A DNA stretch of 64,000 bases, from NCBI RefSeq assembly GCF_010731595.1, contig NZ_AP022582.1, positions 620,001 to 684,000 on the forward strand, read 5' to 3'. Below the pieces are notes generated by a model, which was given only the letters and a program-made list of their open reading frames with translations, had not been told where the DNA came from and made no database searches. Of the stretch, positions 9,825 to 17,850 are shown piece by piece. The DNA comes from Mycobacterium seoulense (GTDB lineage Bacteria > Actinomycetota > Actinomycetes > Mycobacteriales > Mycobacteriaceae). The translations under genes were made by a program, and so were the position numbers. Numbering within the stretch: the first letter of the stretch is position 1; each line of letters opens with the position of its first letter.

Positions 9825-10289
9825 GTGTCGACCAGTCTGGCCATCGTCCGCCTTGATCCCGAGCTTCCACTGCCCACGCGTGCCCACCGGGGCGACGCCG
9901 GGGTGGATCTCTACAGCGCGGAAGACCTCAAGCTGGAGCCCGGACGACGCGCCCTGGTCCGCACGGGTGTGGCCGTCGCGATTCCGTTCGGGATGGTCGG
10001 CCTGGTTCACCCGCGTTCGGGATTGGCGTCGCGCGTGGGGCTTTCGATCGTCAACAGTCCGGGCACCATCGACGCGGGTTATCGCGGCGAGATCAAGGTC
10101 GCGCTGATCAATCTCGACCCGGCCGAGCCCATCGTGGTGCATCGTGGTGACCGCATCGCCCAGCTGCTCGTGCAGCGGGTCGAGCTGGTCGAGCTGGTCG
10201 AGGTGTCGTCGTTCGACGAGGCGGGCCTGGCCGAAACATCCCGTGGCGACGGTGGCCACGGTTCCTCCGGCGGACATGCGAGTTTGTGA
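9825..10289 (+). CDS. dut: dUTP pyrophosphatase
   Basis: Trimeric dUTPase converting dUTP to dUMP and PPi, 154 residues, the family length. All five motifs are visible: [30 protein letters not shown] (with catalytic [10 protein letters not shown]), [10 protein letters not shown] and the C-terminal arm [16 protein letters not shown] that closes over substrate. The start is GTG at 9825. Its TGA overlaps the ATG of the DUF3710 gene by one base, so the two are probably translationally coupled. Confidence 0.97.
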   Translation: MSTSLAIVRLDPELPLPTRAHRGDAGVDLYSAEDLKLEPGRRALVRTGVAVAIPFGMVGLVHPRSGLASRVGLSIVNSPGTIDAGYRGEIKVALINLDPAEPIVVHRGDRIAQLLVQRVELVELVEVSSFDEAGLAETSRGDGGHGSSGGHASL

Positions 10290-11029
10290 TGGCTATTGGC
10301 AGACGTAAAGGTGACAGCGAACAGGCCGCGGACGACGTCGTCGCGGGCCCGCCCGGTGACGAGGCGCTCGATGAGATCGACGAGCTCGAGGGGCCGTTCG
10401 ACATCGACGATTTCGACGACCCGTCGGTCGCGGAGCTGGCCCGCCTGGACCTGGGCTCGGTGCTCATTCCCATGCCGGAGGCGGGGCAATTGCAGGTCGA
10501 GCTGACCGAGACGGGGGTTCCGAGCGCCGTGTGGGTGGTCACCCCCAACGGCCGGTTCACCATCGCCGCCTACGCGGCGCCGAAGACGGGCGGCCTGTGG
10601 CGTGAAGTCGCCGGCGAGCTCGCCGACTCGCTGCGCAAGGACTCGGCCAAGGTCAGCATCAAGGACGGCCCGTGGGGCCGTGAAGTGGTCGGCTCGGCCT
10701 CCGGTGCGGTGCGCTTCATCGGGGTCGACGGGTACCGCTGGATGATTCGCTGCGTCATCAACGGCCCCCACGAGACGATGGAAGCCCTCGAACAGGAGGC
10801 GCGAGCCGCGTTGGCGGACACCGTGGTTCGCCGCGGTGACACCCCGCTTCCGGTGCGCACGCCGTTGACCGTGCAGCTGCCCGAGCCGATGGCGCAGCAA
10901 TTGCGGGAAGCCGCGGCCGCCCAGCAGGCGCAGCAAGCCGAGGCGCCGCAAGGACCCGGCGAGCCGGCGGCGCGCCGCAGCGTCGAGGGCTCGGCCATGC
11001 AGCAGCTGCGCACCACCACCGGCGGCTAG
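10289..11029 (+). CDS. DUF3710 protein
   Basis: A 246-residue cytosolic protein matching Rv2696c. The first about 45 residues are acidic (DEALDEIDELEGPFDIDD). The central domain carries SVLIPMPEAGQLQVE and the GYRWMIRCVINGP strand typical of DUF3710. The tail is Gln/Ala-rich and probably disordered. It begins one base inside the dut stop, so it is in an operon with dut. Function is unknown. Confidence 0.87.
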   Translation: MAIGRRKGDSEQAADDVVAGPPGDEALDEIDELEGPFDIDDFDDPSVAELARLDLGSVLIPMPEAGQLQVELTETGVPSAVWVVTPNGRFTIAAYAAPKTGGLWREVAGELADSLRKDSAKVSIKDGPWGREVVGSASGAVRFIGVDGYRWMIRCVINGPHETMEALEQEARAALADTVVRRGDTPLPVRTPLTVQLPEPMAQQLREAAAAQQAQQAEAPQGPGEPAARRSVEGSAMQQLRTTTGG

Positions 11030-11033
11030 CCGA

Positions 11034-11732
11034 CTACACCTCGGCGAGCGCGGCCAGGCACGCCGCGCCCAGCGCGGCGGGGTCCGAGCCGATCTGGTCG
11101 AGCGTCACCGTCCGCAGCGCCGCTCGCGGCGCGGCGTCGACCCATTCGACGGCGACCTGCACGGGATGGACGGGGTCGTCGACGGCCGCCGCCACGCCCA
11201 GCGGGGCGGACAGCCGGGCCAGCTCCGCGTGGTTCGGCGCCACGTAGGCGGCGGCCTCGTCCATGGCGTCGGGCAATTGTGGCCACTGGGCGCGCCACGA
11301 CCGGGCCAGCTCGTCGGCCAGCCAGGGCGGGCTGGACGCCCGCATCTGGCTTGTCGTCGCCGCCAGCCCGTCAGCACGCAGCTGTGCCGCCGTATGCCGC
11401 GCGGCGAGGGCGGCGGGCGCCGCTTCCGGCGCCCCGGCCCACGCCGGCAGCGCGGCCAGTACGGCGACCGCCTTGTCCGCGTGGGCCAGCGCCCAGGCGA
11501 CCGCCACCGCCGCCCCGATCGACACGCCGCCGACGGCGATCGGGCCCGTGCGCGCGGCGGCATCCAGCGCGGACACGTACCCGTCGATCAACTTGTCCGG
11601 GCGGGGCGGCGGTGCCACCAGCACGGCGCCGACCTCGCGCAACGGACTCGAAAACGCCCGGCGGACGTAGTCGTCGTCGGACCCGGTCCCGGGCAACAAG
11701 ACGGTGGTGACACCCCGCAGATCGACAGTCAC
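11034..11732 (-). CDS. Alpha/beta-hydrolase-fold protein
   Basis: A 232-residue protein matching Rv2695. It begins VTVDLRGVTTVLLPGTGSDD, which contains an oxyanion-type loop. The nucleophile elbow is GGVSIGAAVAVAWA (Ser in GVSIG, near residue 94). The Asp and His of a triad are plausible in DDPVHPVQVA near the C-terminus. No lipase or esterase substrate can be assigned. The GTG at 11732 was chosen because it follows CTGGGG and matches family length; an open frame upstream to 11855 is not needed. It is convergent with the DUF3710 gene. Confidence 0.82.
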   Translation of the reverse strand: MTVDLRGVTTVLLPGTGSDDDYVRRAFSSPLREVGAVLVAPPPRPDKLIDGYVSALDAAARTGPIAVGGVSIGAAVAVAWALAHADKAVAVLAALPAWAGAPEAAPAALAARHTAAQLRADGLAATTSQMRASSPPWLADELARSWRAQWPQLPDAMDEAAAYVAPNHAELARLSAPLGVAAAVDDPVHPVQVAVEWVDAAPRAALRTVTLDQIGSDPAALGAACLAALAEV

Positions 11733-11869
11733 CCCCAGATCGTGCCCCGGCGTTCGAGCGCCTCCGACACCGGTGTTTGAGTCGGTTGGCGCGCGGGAAC
11801 CAACAGGTCTACGGTGTCCGTTGGCATAAGTGGAAGCGCCGAGGCTTATCAGCATTGTCAGGAGTGGCC

Positions 11870-12238
11870 ATGGGGGCCCAAGGATATCTGCGCCGGCTCA
11901 GCCGCCGTTTGACGGAGGCGCCGGAGCAACGCGACTCCGAAGAGTTGTCCGACGAGGTAGCGCTCACCGGCGCGCAACGGGCAATCGATTGCGAGCGTGG
12001 CCAAGAGGTCACGATGGTCGGCACGCTGCGCAGCGTGGAATGTAACGGCAAGGCCTGTGCGGGCGGTGTCCGCGCCGAGCTGTTCGACGGCAGCGACACC
12101 GTCACCCTGGTCTGGCTGGGCCAGCGCCGGATACCCGGCATCGACTCGGGCCGCAAACTGAGGGTGCGGGGCCGGCTGGGCACGCTGGAGAACGGCAGCA
12201 AGGCCATCTACAACCCGCACTACGAAATTCAGCGGTGA
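11870..12238 (+). CDS. OB-fold nucleic-acid-binding protein
   Basis: A 122-residue protein matching Rv2694c. After a basic N-terminus (YLRRLSRRL) it has an OB fold: VTMVGTLRSVECNG, then VTLVWLGQRRIPGIDSG and LRVRGRLGTLENGSKAIYNP. The fold is like the tRNA_anti/OB domains of DNA helicases. The ATG has AGGAG six bases upstream. Its stop overlaps the DUF3159 start by four bases (GTGA), giving translational coupling. The binding partner is unknown. Confidence 0.85.
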   Translation: MGAQGYLRRLSRRLTEAPEQRDSEELSDEVALTGAQRAIDCERGQEVTMVGTLRSVECNGKACAGGVRAELFDGSDTVTLVWLGQRRIPGIDSGRKLRVRGRLGTLENGSKAIYNPHYEIQR

Positions 12239-12954
12239 CGCGACCCGGCGATTCGGGGTCGGCTCCGGGACCCCATGAGTCGGGCTCGCCCGACCGCACG
12301 AACACCACCCGCGTCACGCCGGAGCGACTGCTGGGCCAGGTGGGCGGGGTCAGCGGCGTCATCTATTCGTCGCTGCCCGTTGTGATCTTCGTCATTGCCT
12401 CTTCGGTGTCGGGCTTGTTCGTGGCGATCGCGTCCGCGCTGGCCGTCGCCGCGCTCGTCCTGCTGTGGCGGCTGATTCGGCGGGAATCGCCGCAGCCGGC
12501 GTTCTCCGGGTTCTTCGGCGTCGCCATCTGTGCACTCGTCGCCTACATCGTGGGGGAGTCCAAGGGCTACTTCTTGATGGGCATCTGGATGTCGCTGTTG
12601 TGGGCGGTGGTCGTCGCGGTGTCGGTGGTCATCCGGCGGCCTCTGGTCGGCTACGTGTGGGGCTGGGCCAGCGGGCGCGGTCGCGGCTGGCGCGACGTAC
12701 CCCGGGCCGTCTACGCGTTCGACATCGCCTCGATCTGCTGGGTGCTGGTCTTCGCCGCCCGGTTCGTCGTCCAGGGCCTGCTCTACGACGCCAACCGGAC
12801 CGGTTGGCTGGCGGTGGCGCGGATCGCGATGGGGTGGCCGCTGACCGTGGCCGCCGCGCTGGTTACGTACGCGGCCATCAAGTCGGTGCAGCGTGCCATG
12901 CCGGCGGCCGGCGACACCGGCGTCCAGTTCGAGGCCGGTCCCGTCCGCGACTAG
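12235..12954 (+). CDS. DUF3159 membrane protein
   Basis: A 239-residue membrane protein matching Rv2693c. After a 30-residue polar start come about six membrane segments (roughly 45-62, 64-80, 92-106, 112-133, 163-180 and 193-215). The charged motif LIRRESPQPAFSGFFGVAI between helices is typical of DUF3159. Function is unknown. It is co-translated with the OB-fold gene and overlaps the convergent ceoC stop by four bases. Confidence 0.86.
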   Translation: MTRPGDSGSAPGPHESGSPDRTNTTRVTPERLLGQVGGVSGVIYSSLPVVIFVIASSVSGLFVAIASALAVAALVLLWRLIRRESPQPAFSGFFGVAICALVAYIVGESKGYFLMGIWMSLLWAVVVAVSVVIRRPLVGYVWGWASGRGRGWRDVPRAVYAFDIASICWVLVFAARFVVQGLLYDANRTGWLAVARIAMGWPLTVAAALVTYAAIKSVQRAMPAAGDTGVQFEAGPVRD

Positions 12955-13628
12955 TTGTCCAGCACCGGGCCGTCCGGCAGCAGGAGCTTGCCCAGGTCCT
13001 CTTCCGCCTCGGCGACCGCGACGAAGAGCAGCTCGTCGCCGCCTTCCAGCGGCTCGTCCGCCTCGGGCACGATCACCCGGGGGCCGCGCAGGATGGTGAC
13101 CAGCGCGGCGTCGCGGGGCAGTTGCAGTCGGCGCACCGGCTTGCCGCCCCATGGGGTGTCGTCGGGCAGGGTGATCTCGACGAGGTTGGCCTGCCCCCGG
13201 CGGAACTCCATGAGCCGCACCAGATCACCGACTGCGACGGCCTCCTCGATGAGCGAGGCCAGCATGCGCGGCGTGGACACCGCCACGTCCACGCCCCAGG
13301 CGTCGGTGAACAGCCATTCGTTGCGGGGGTCGTTCACCCGGGCCACCACCCGGGGCACCGCGAATTCGGTCTTGGCCAGCAGGCTGAGCACGACGTTGGC
13401 CTTGTCGTCGCCGGTTGCGGCCACCACCACGTCGAACTCGTGCAGGTGCACCGATTCCAGCAGGCTCAGCTCGCAGGCATCACCGAGCCGCCAATGGGCG
13501 GCGGGGATGGCGTCGACGTCGACGTGGTCGGGGTTGCGCTCGATGAGCGTGACGTCGTGGCCGTTGCCGACGAGTTCGCGACTGACGGAGCGGCCGACCG
13601 CGCCGGCCCCGGCGACAGCTACCTTCAT
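12951..13628 (-). CDS. ceoC: TrkA-family potassium uptake regulator CeoC
   Basis: RCK protein of 225 residues matching Rv2692. An N-terminal Rossmann domain (MKVAVAGAGAVGRSVSREL, with D/E in LIERNPDH binding the nucleotide ribose) is followed by a C-terminal TrkA-C domain (about 140-220). Such proteins gate K+ channels or transporters in response to NAD(H), ATP or c-di-AMP. It lies 12 bases downstream of ceoB on the same strand, so the pair forms an operon. No TrkH/TrkG pore gene is in the window. Confidence 0.93.
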   Translation of the reverse strand: MKVAVAGAGAVGRSVSRELVGNGHDVTLIERNPDHVDVDAIPAAHWRLGDACELSLLESVHLHEFDVVVAATGDDKANVVLSLLAKTEFAVPRVVARVNDPRNEWLFTDAWGVDVAVSTPRMLASLIEEAVAVGDLVRLMEFRRGQANLVEITLPDDTPWGGKPVRRLQLPRDAALVTILRGPRVIVPEADEPLEGGDELLFVAVAEAEEDLGKLLLPDGPVLDN

Positions 13629-13640
13629 GTTCGCCGCTCC

Positions 13641-14306
13641 TTAAGAGTCTTCGCTGGGTGGCATCGCCGCGATGGCCACGGCTTCGGCGGCGCGGCCGGA
13701 GATCGCGGCGACGTAGACCTGATCGCCGGCCTGGATGACCGTTTTCGGTTCCGGCAGGACGCCGGCGCCGAACCGGATCAGGAACGCGACGCGCGCGCCG
13801 GTGGCCTGCTCGAGATCGGTGACCCGGTGCCCGATCCACTCCTCGTGCAGGACGACCTCGGCGACGGCCACCGTGCCGGTCGGGTCCCGCCATTTGGCGG
13901 TCTCGGTGTCCCGCAGCAGGGCGTTGAGCAGGCGGTCGGTGGTCCAGGGCACGGTGGCGATCGTGGGGATGCCGAGGCGTTCGTAGACCTCCGCGCGCTT
14001 GGCGTCGTAAATCCGGGCGACGACGCGCTTGACGCCGAACGTCTCCCGCGCCAGCCGCGCCGAGATGATGTTCGAGTTATCCCCGGATGACACGGCGGCA
14101 AACGCGTCCGCCTCCTCGATGCCGGCCCGTAGCAATACGTCGCGGTCGAACCCCTGGCCCAGCACCCGCTCGCCGGCGTACTCGGGGCTGAGCCGGTTGA
14201 AGGCGGTGCTGTCGCGGTCGATGACGGCGACGTCGTGGCCGATCCGCGACAGCCCGTCGGCCACCGAGGAACCGACGCGGCCGCAGCCCATCACCACTAC
14301 TCGCAC
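13641..14306 (-). CDS. ceoB: TrkA-family potassium uptake regulator CeoB
   Basis: Second RCK protein, 221 residues, matching Rv2691. The Rossmann fingerprint VVVMGCGRVGSSVADGL leads into VAVIDRDSTAF. The TrkA-N domain spans about 1-120, and a TrkA-C domain with GHRVTDLEQATGARVAFLIR follows. It starts with GTG at 14306, with GAGG upstream. The permease gene diverges from it 134 bases away. CeoB and CeoC are the known mycobacterial Trk components; the pore partner is not established by sequence. Confidence 0.93.
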   Translation of the reverse strand: MRVVVMGCGRVGSSVADGLSRIGHDVAVIDRDSTAFNRLSPEYAGERVLGQGFDRDVLLRAGIEEADAFAAVSSGDNSNIISARLARETFGVKRVVARIYDAKRAEVYERLGIPTIATVPWTTDRLLNALLRDTETAKWRDPTGTVAVAEVVLHEEWIGHRVTDLEQATGARVAFLIRFGAGVLPEPKTVIQAGDQVYVAAISGRAAEAVAIAAMPPSEDS

Positions 14307-14426
14307 TGAGGTTCCTCTCGGCTGCGTCCTGTGTCCTGCGTCCCAATCGGCAAGCCACGTCGGCCAGCCGATTTCGCGTCGGCAAACATTCTCGCCTACG
14401 AAGCTACCGCCAAACCCATGTGGGCT

Positions 14427-14432
14427 TACTCT
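14427..14432 (+). promoter_or_regulatory. -10 element of the KimA-like permease gene
   Basis: TACTCT ends eight bases before the GTG at 14441, with no Shine-Dalgarno nearby. This favours 14441 over the upstream in-frame GTG at 14420, and a leaderless or near-leaderless transcript. Confidence 0.45.
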
Positions 14433-14440
14433 TGGCTCTC

Positions 14441-16435
14441 GTGTCCAAACTTTCAACCGCAACGCGTCGGTTGCTAATTGGCCGGCCGTTTCGCAGCGAC
14501 CGGCTCAGTCACACCCTGCTGCCCAAGCGGATCGCCTTGCCGGTGTTCGCCTCCGACGCGTTGTCCTCGGTGGCGTACGCACCCGAGGAAGTCTTCTTGA
14601 TGCTCTCGGTGGCCGGCGTGACCGCGTACGCGTTGACGCCCTGGATCGGCCTGGCGGTGGCCGCGGTGATGCTGGTCGTGGTGGCCAGCTACCGGCAGAA
14701 CGTGCACGCCTACCCCTCGGGCGGGGGCGACTACGAGGTGGTCACCACCAACCTGGGCGATACCGCCGGCCTGGTGGTCGCCAGCGCGCTGATGGTCGAT
14801 TACGTTCTCACCGTGGCCGTTTCGACGGCGTCGGCGATGGCGAACATCGGCTCGGCGATTCCGCTCGTGGCCGAGCACAAGGTGTGGTTCTGCGTGGCCT
14901 CGATCCTGCTGGTGATGGCGTTGAACCTGCGCGGTATCCGCGAGTCGGGTGTGGCCTTCGCCATTCCGACCTACGCGTTCATCGTCGGCGTCTTCGTCAT
15001 GATCGGCTGGGGCCTGTTCCGGATCTTCGTGCTGGGCAATCCGCTGCGGGCGGAGTCCGCAGGCTTCCAGATGCACGCCGAGCACGGTCAGGTCGTCGGC
15101 TTCGCGCTGGCGTTCCTGGTGGCGCGATCGTTCTCCTCGGGTTGCGCGGCCCTGACCGGTGTCGAGGCGATCAGCAACGGGGTCCCGGCGTTCGAGAAGC
15201 CCAAGTCGCGCAACGCCGCGACGACGCTGCTGATGCTGGGCGGGATCGCGGTCACGCTGCTGATGGGCATCATCGTGTTGGCCCAGCAGATCCGGGTTCA
15301 GCTGGTCGAGGACCCGGCCAGGCAGCTGACCGGCGCCCCGCCGGGCTACTACCAGAAGACCTTGGTCACCCAACTGGCGCAGACGGTCTTCGGCAGCTTT
15401 CACGTCGGCTTCCTGCTCATCGCCACGGTGACCGCGCTCATCCTGGTGCTGGCGGCCAACACCGCGTTCAACGGTTTCCCGGTGCTCGGCTCGGTGCTGG
15501 CCCAGCACAGCTACCTGCCGCGCCAGCTGCACACCCGCGGGGACCGGTTGGCGTTCTCCAACGGAATCCTGTTCCTGTCGGGAGCGGCGCTGTTGGCCAT
15601 CATCGCGTTCCGCGCCGAGGTCACCGCGCTGATCCAGCTGTACATCGTCGGCGTGTTCATCTCGTTCACGCTGAGCCAGATCGGCATGGTGCGGCACTGG
15701 ACGCGGTTGCTGCGCACCGAGACCGATCCGCGGGCGCGGCGCAAGATGATGCGTTCGCGGGTCGTCAACACGGTCGGATTGCTTTCCACCGGTGCGGTTT
15801 TGTTGGTCGTCCTGGTGACCAAGTTCGCTGCCGGCGCGTGGATCGCGCTTTTCGCCATGGGTTTGCTGTTCGGCATCATGAAGATGATTCACCGGCATTA
15901 CGGCACCGTGAGCCGGGAGCTCGAGCAGCAGGCCGCCGCCCAGCACGACGTGGTGTTGCCCAGCCGCAATCACGCGCTGGTGTTGGTGTCCAAGCTGCAT
16001 CTGCCGACGCTGCGCGCGCTGGCGTACGCGCGCGCGACCCGTCCGGATGTGCTCGAGGCGCTCACCGTCAGCGTCGACGACGGGGAGACCCGCGAGCTGG
16101 TGCACCAATGGGAAGAGAGCGACATCAGTGTGCCGCTCAAGGTCATCGCCTCGCCCTACCGCGAAATCACCCGGCCCATACTCGAGTACGTCAAGCGGGT
16201 CAGCAAAGAGTCGCCGCGCACCGTGGTCACCGTGTTCATTCCCGAGTACGTGGTGGGCCATTGGTGGGAGCAGGCGCTGCACAACCAGAGCGCGCTGCGG
16301 CTCAAGGGCCGGCTGTTGTTCATGCCCAACGTGATGGTGACGTCTGTTCCGTGGCAACTGAATTCGTCGGAACGGCTCCAGGCGCTACAGCCGCACGCCG
16401 CCCCGGGCGACGCTCGTCGGGGAATCTTCGATTGA
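14441..16435 (+). CDS. KimA-like APC-superfamily permease (probable K+ importer)
   Basis: A 664-residue membrane protein matching Rv2690c. It has about 12 membrane segments up to residue 470, then a cytoplasmic C-terminal domain of about 180 residues. Motifs such as LPVFASDALSSVAYAPEE (first unwound helix) and SYRQNVHAYPSGGGDYEV resemble the KimA/YdaO potassium importers as much as amino-acid permeases. The adjoining potassium regulators ceoB-ceoC support a K+ role; this is inference. It overlaps the downstream methyltransferase start by four bases. Confidence 0.85.
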   Translation: MSKLSTATRRLLIGRPFRSDRLSHTLLPKRIALPVFASDALSSVAYAPEEVFLMLSVAGVTAYALTPWIGLAVAAVMLVVVASYRQNVHAYPSGGGDYEVVTTNLGDTAGLVVASALMVDYVLTVAVSTASAMANIGSAIPLVAEHKVWFCVASILLVMALNLRGIRESGVAFAIPTYAFIVGVFVMIGWGLFRIFVLGNPLRAESAGFQMHAEHGQVVGFALAFLVARSFSSGCAALTGVEAISNGVPAFEKPKSRNAATTLLMLGGIAVTLLMGIIVLAQQIRVQLVEDPARQLTGAPPGYYQKTLVTQLAQTVFGSFHVGFLLIATVTALILVLAANTAFNGFPVLGSVLAQHSYLPRQLHTRGDRLAFSNGILFLSGAALLAIIAFRAEVTALIQLYIVGVFISFTLSQIGMVRHWTRLLRTETDPRARRKMMRSRVVNTVGLLSTGAVLLVVLVTKFAAGAWIALFAMGLLFGIMKMIHRHYGTVSRELEQQAAAQHDVVLPSRNHALVLVSKLHLPTLRALAYARATRPDVLEALTVSVDDGETRELVHQWEESDISVPLKVIASPYREITRPILEYVKRVSKESPRTVVTVFIPEYVVGHWWEQALHNQSALRLKGRLLFMPNVMVTSVPWQLNSSERLQALQPHAAPGDARRGIFD

Positions 16436-17658
16436 CCCGCGAAGCACCACGCCGCGAGCCCAACGCGGTGCTGCCCCCACGCGATGAGCTGACCCTGGTC
16501 ACCGGCGCCCCGGCCAACGGCGGTAGCTGCGTGGCGCACCACGAGGGACGCGTGGTGTTCGTCCGCTACGCGCTGCCGGGCGAGCGGGTGCGGGTCCGGG
16601 TGACCGCCGACCGCGGATCTTATTGGCACGCAGAGGCTGTCGAGGTGCTCGAGCCGTCGGCCGACCGCATCGAGTCGCTGTGTCCCATCGCCGGGGTGGA
16701 CGGGGCCGGGTGTTGCGACTTGGCGTTCGCCGCGCCGGAGGCGGCCCGCGCGCTCAAGGCGCAGGTGGTGGCCAACCAGCTGGAGCGACTGGGCGGGTAC
16801 CGCTGGAACGACGCGGCCGAACCCCTAAACGACTGCGGGCCGACGGGCTGGCGCACCCGCGTCCGGCTCGACGTCGGGGCGGACGGCCGGCCCGGCTTTC
16901 ACCGGTATCACAGCGACGAGCTGATGACCGACCTGCGCTGCGCGCAGTTGCCGGCCGGCATGCTCGACGGGCTCGCCGGCTCCAAGTGGCCGCCGACCGC
17001 CCAGGTGCATGTCGTCGTGGACGACGACGGTGCACGCCACGTGGTGCGCACGCTGCGACAGGGCAGACGGACGGCGACCAAGGTGGTGGAGGGCCGCTAC
17101 GAGGCGGTGCAGCGGGTGAACGGGCGGAGCTGGCAGATCCCGGTCACGGCGTTCTGGCAGGCGCACCGCGGCGCGGCCACGGTGTACAGCCGGCTGGTCG
17201 CCGACTGGGCGCAGGCCGGTGCGGGCATGACCGCCTGGGACCTCTACGGCGGCGCGGGCGTCTTCGCCGCCGCCCTGGGCGCCGCGGTCGGGGAGTCCGG
17301 TCGGGTGTTGACCGTCGACACCTCGCGCGCGGCCACGCGGGCCGCCCGCGTCGCGCTCGATGACCTGCCACAGGTGCAGGTCGTCACCGACTCGGTGCGG
17401 CGGGTGCTCGGCGCGCAACGGGCGAGCGCCGACGTGGCGGTCCTGGATCCGCCGCGGGCAGGCGCCGGACGCGAAGTCATCGATCTACTGGCCGGCGCAG
17501 GAGTCGGCCGGATAGTCCACATCGGTTGCGAGGCAGCGTCTTTCGCCCGCGACATCGGCCTCTACCTCGGCCATGGCTATGCCGTCGAGAAGATCAGGGT
17601 GTTCGACGCCTTCCCGCTCACCCACCACAGCGAATGCGTCGCGCTGCTGACCCGCTAG
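16432..17658 (+). CDS. TrmA/RlmD-family 23S rRNA or tRNA (uracil-5) methyltransferase
   Basis: SAM-dependent RNA methyltransferase of 408 residues, matching Rv2689c. An N-terminal TRAM-like beta-barrel precedes cysteines CPIAGVDGAGCCD and LRCAQL, consistent with a 4Fe-4S site. The SAM loop is WDLYGGAGVFAAALG, followed by the motif DPPRAGAG. The catalytic Cys sits in HIGCEAASFARD, and the base His/Glu region in LTHHSECVALL. The start is TTG at 16432, overlapping the permease stop (TTGA). The exact modified base cannot be told. Confidence 0.86.
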   Translation: MTREAPRREPNAVLPPRDELTLVTGAPANGGSCVAHHEGRVVFVRYALPGERVRVRVTADRGSYWHAEAVEVLEPSADRIESLCPIAGVDGAGCCDLAFAAPEAARALKAQVVANQLERLGGYRWNDAAEPLNDCGPTGWRTRVRLDVGADGRPGFHRYHSDELMTDLRCAQLPAGMLDGLAGSKWPPTAQVHVVVDDDGARHVVRTLRQGRRTATKVVEGRYEAVQRVNGRSWQIPVTAFWQAHRGAATVYSRLVADWAQAGAGMTAWDLYGGAGVFAAALGAAVGESGRVLTVDTSRAATRAARVALDDLPQVQVVTDSVRRVLGAQRASADVAVLDPPRAGAGREVIDLLAGAGVGRIVHIGCEAASFARDIGLYLGHGYAVEKIRVFDAFPLTHHSECVALLTR

Positions 17659-17850
17659 GTGGCGCTCCTGGCGCGAAAGACGCAGCGGTGCTCGCAACGC
17701 GTTTACGGGTGTGGTGCCCCGAGACCGGCTAGACTCCGTCGCGGTGTGCCGGGAAGTCTGGTCGGCGATGTCCTCGATGTCCCTGTCGACCAACCGAAAG
17801 GCACGAGTGCCCACCGCCAAAGAGCCGTCCGGTCTGCGGGTGCCGCGATC

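Noticed and set aside
14474..16357. 627-codon minus-strand open frame opposite the permease
   Set aside because: Shadow of the permease reading frame; composition is typical of antisense high-GC frames.
14029..16431. Very long plus-strand frame running into the RNA methyltransferase
   Set aside because: It is antisense to ceoB at its start and out of frame with the permease over the rest; only the part from the TTG at 16432 encodes a recognisable protein.
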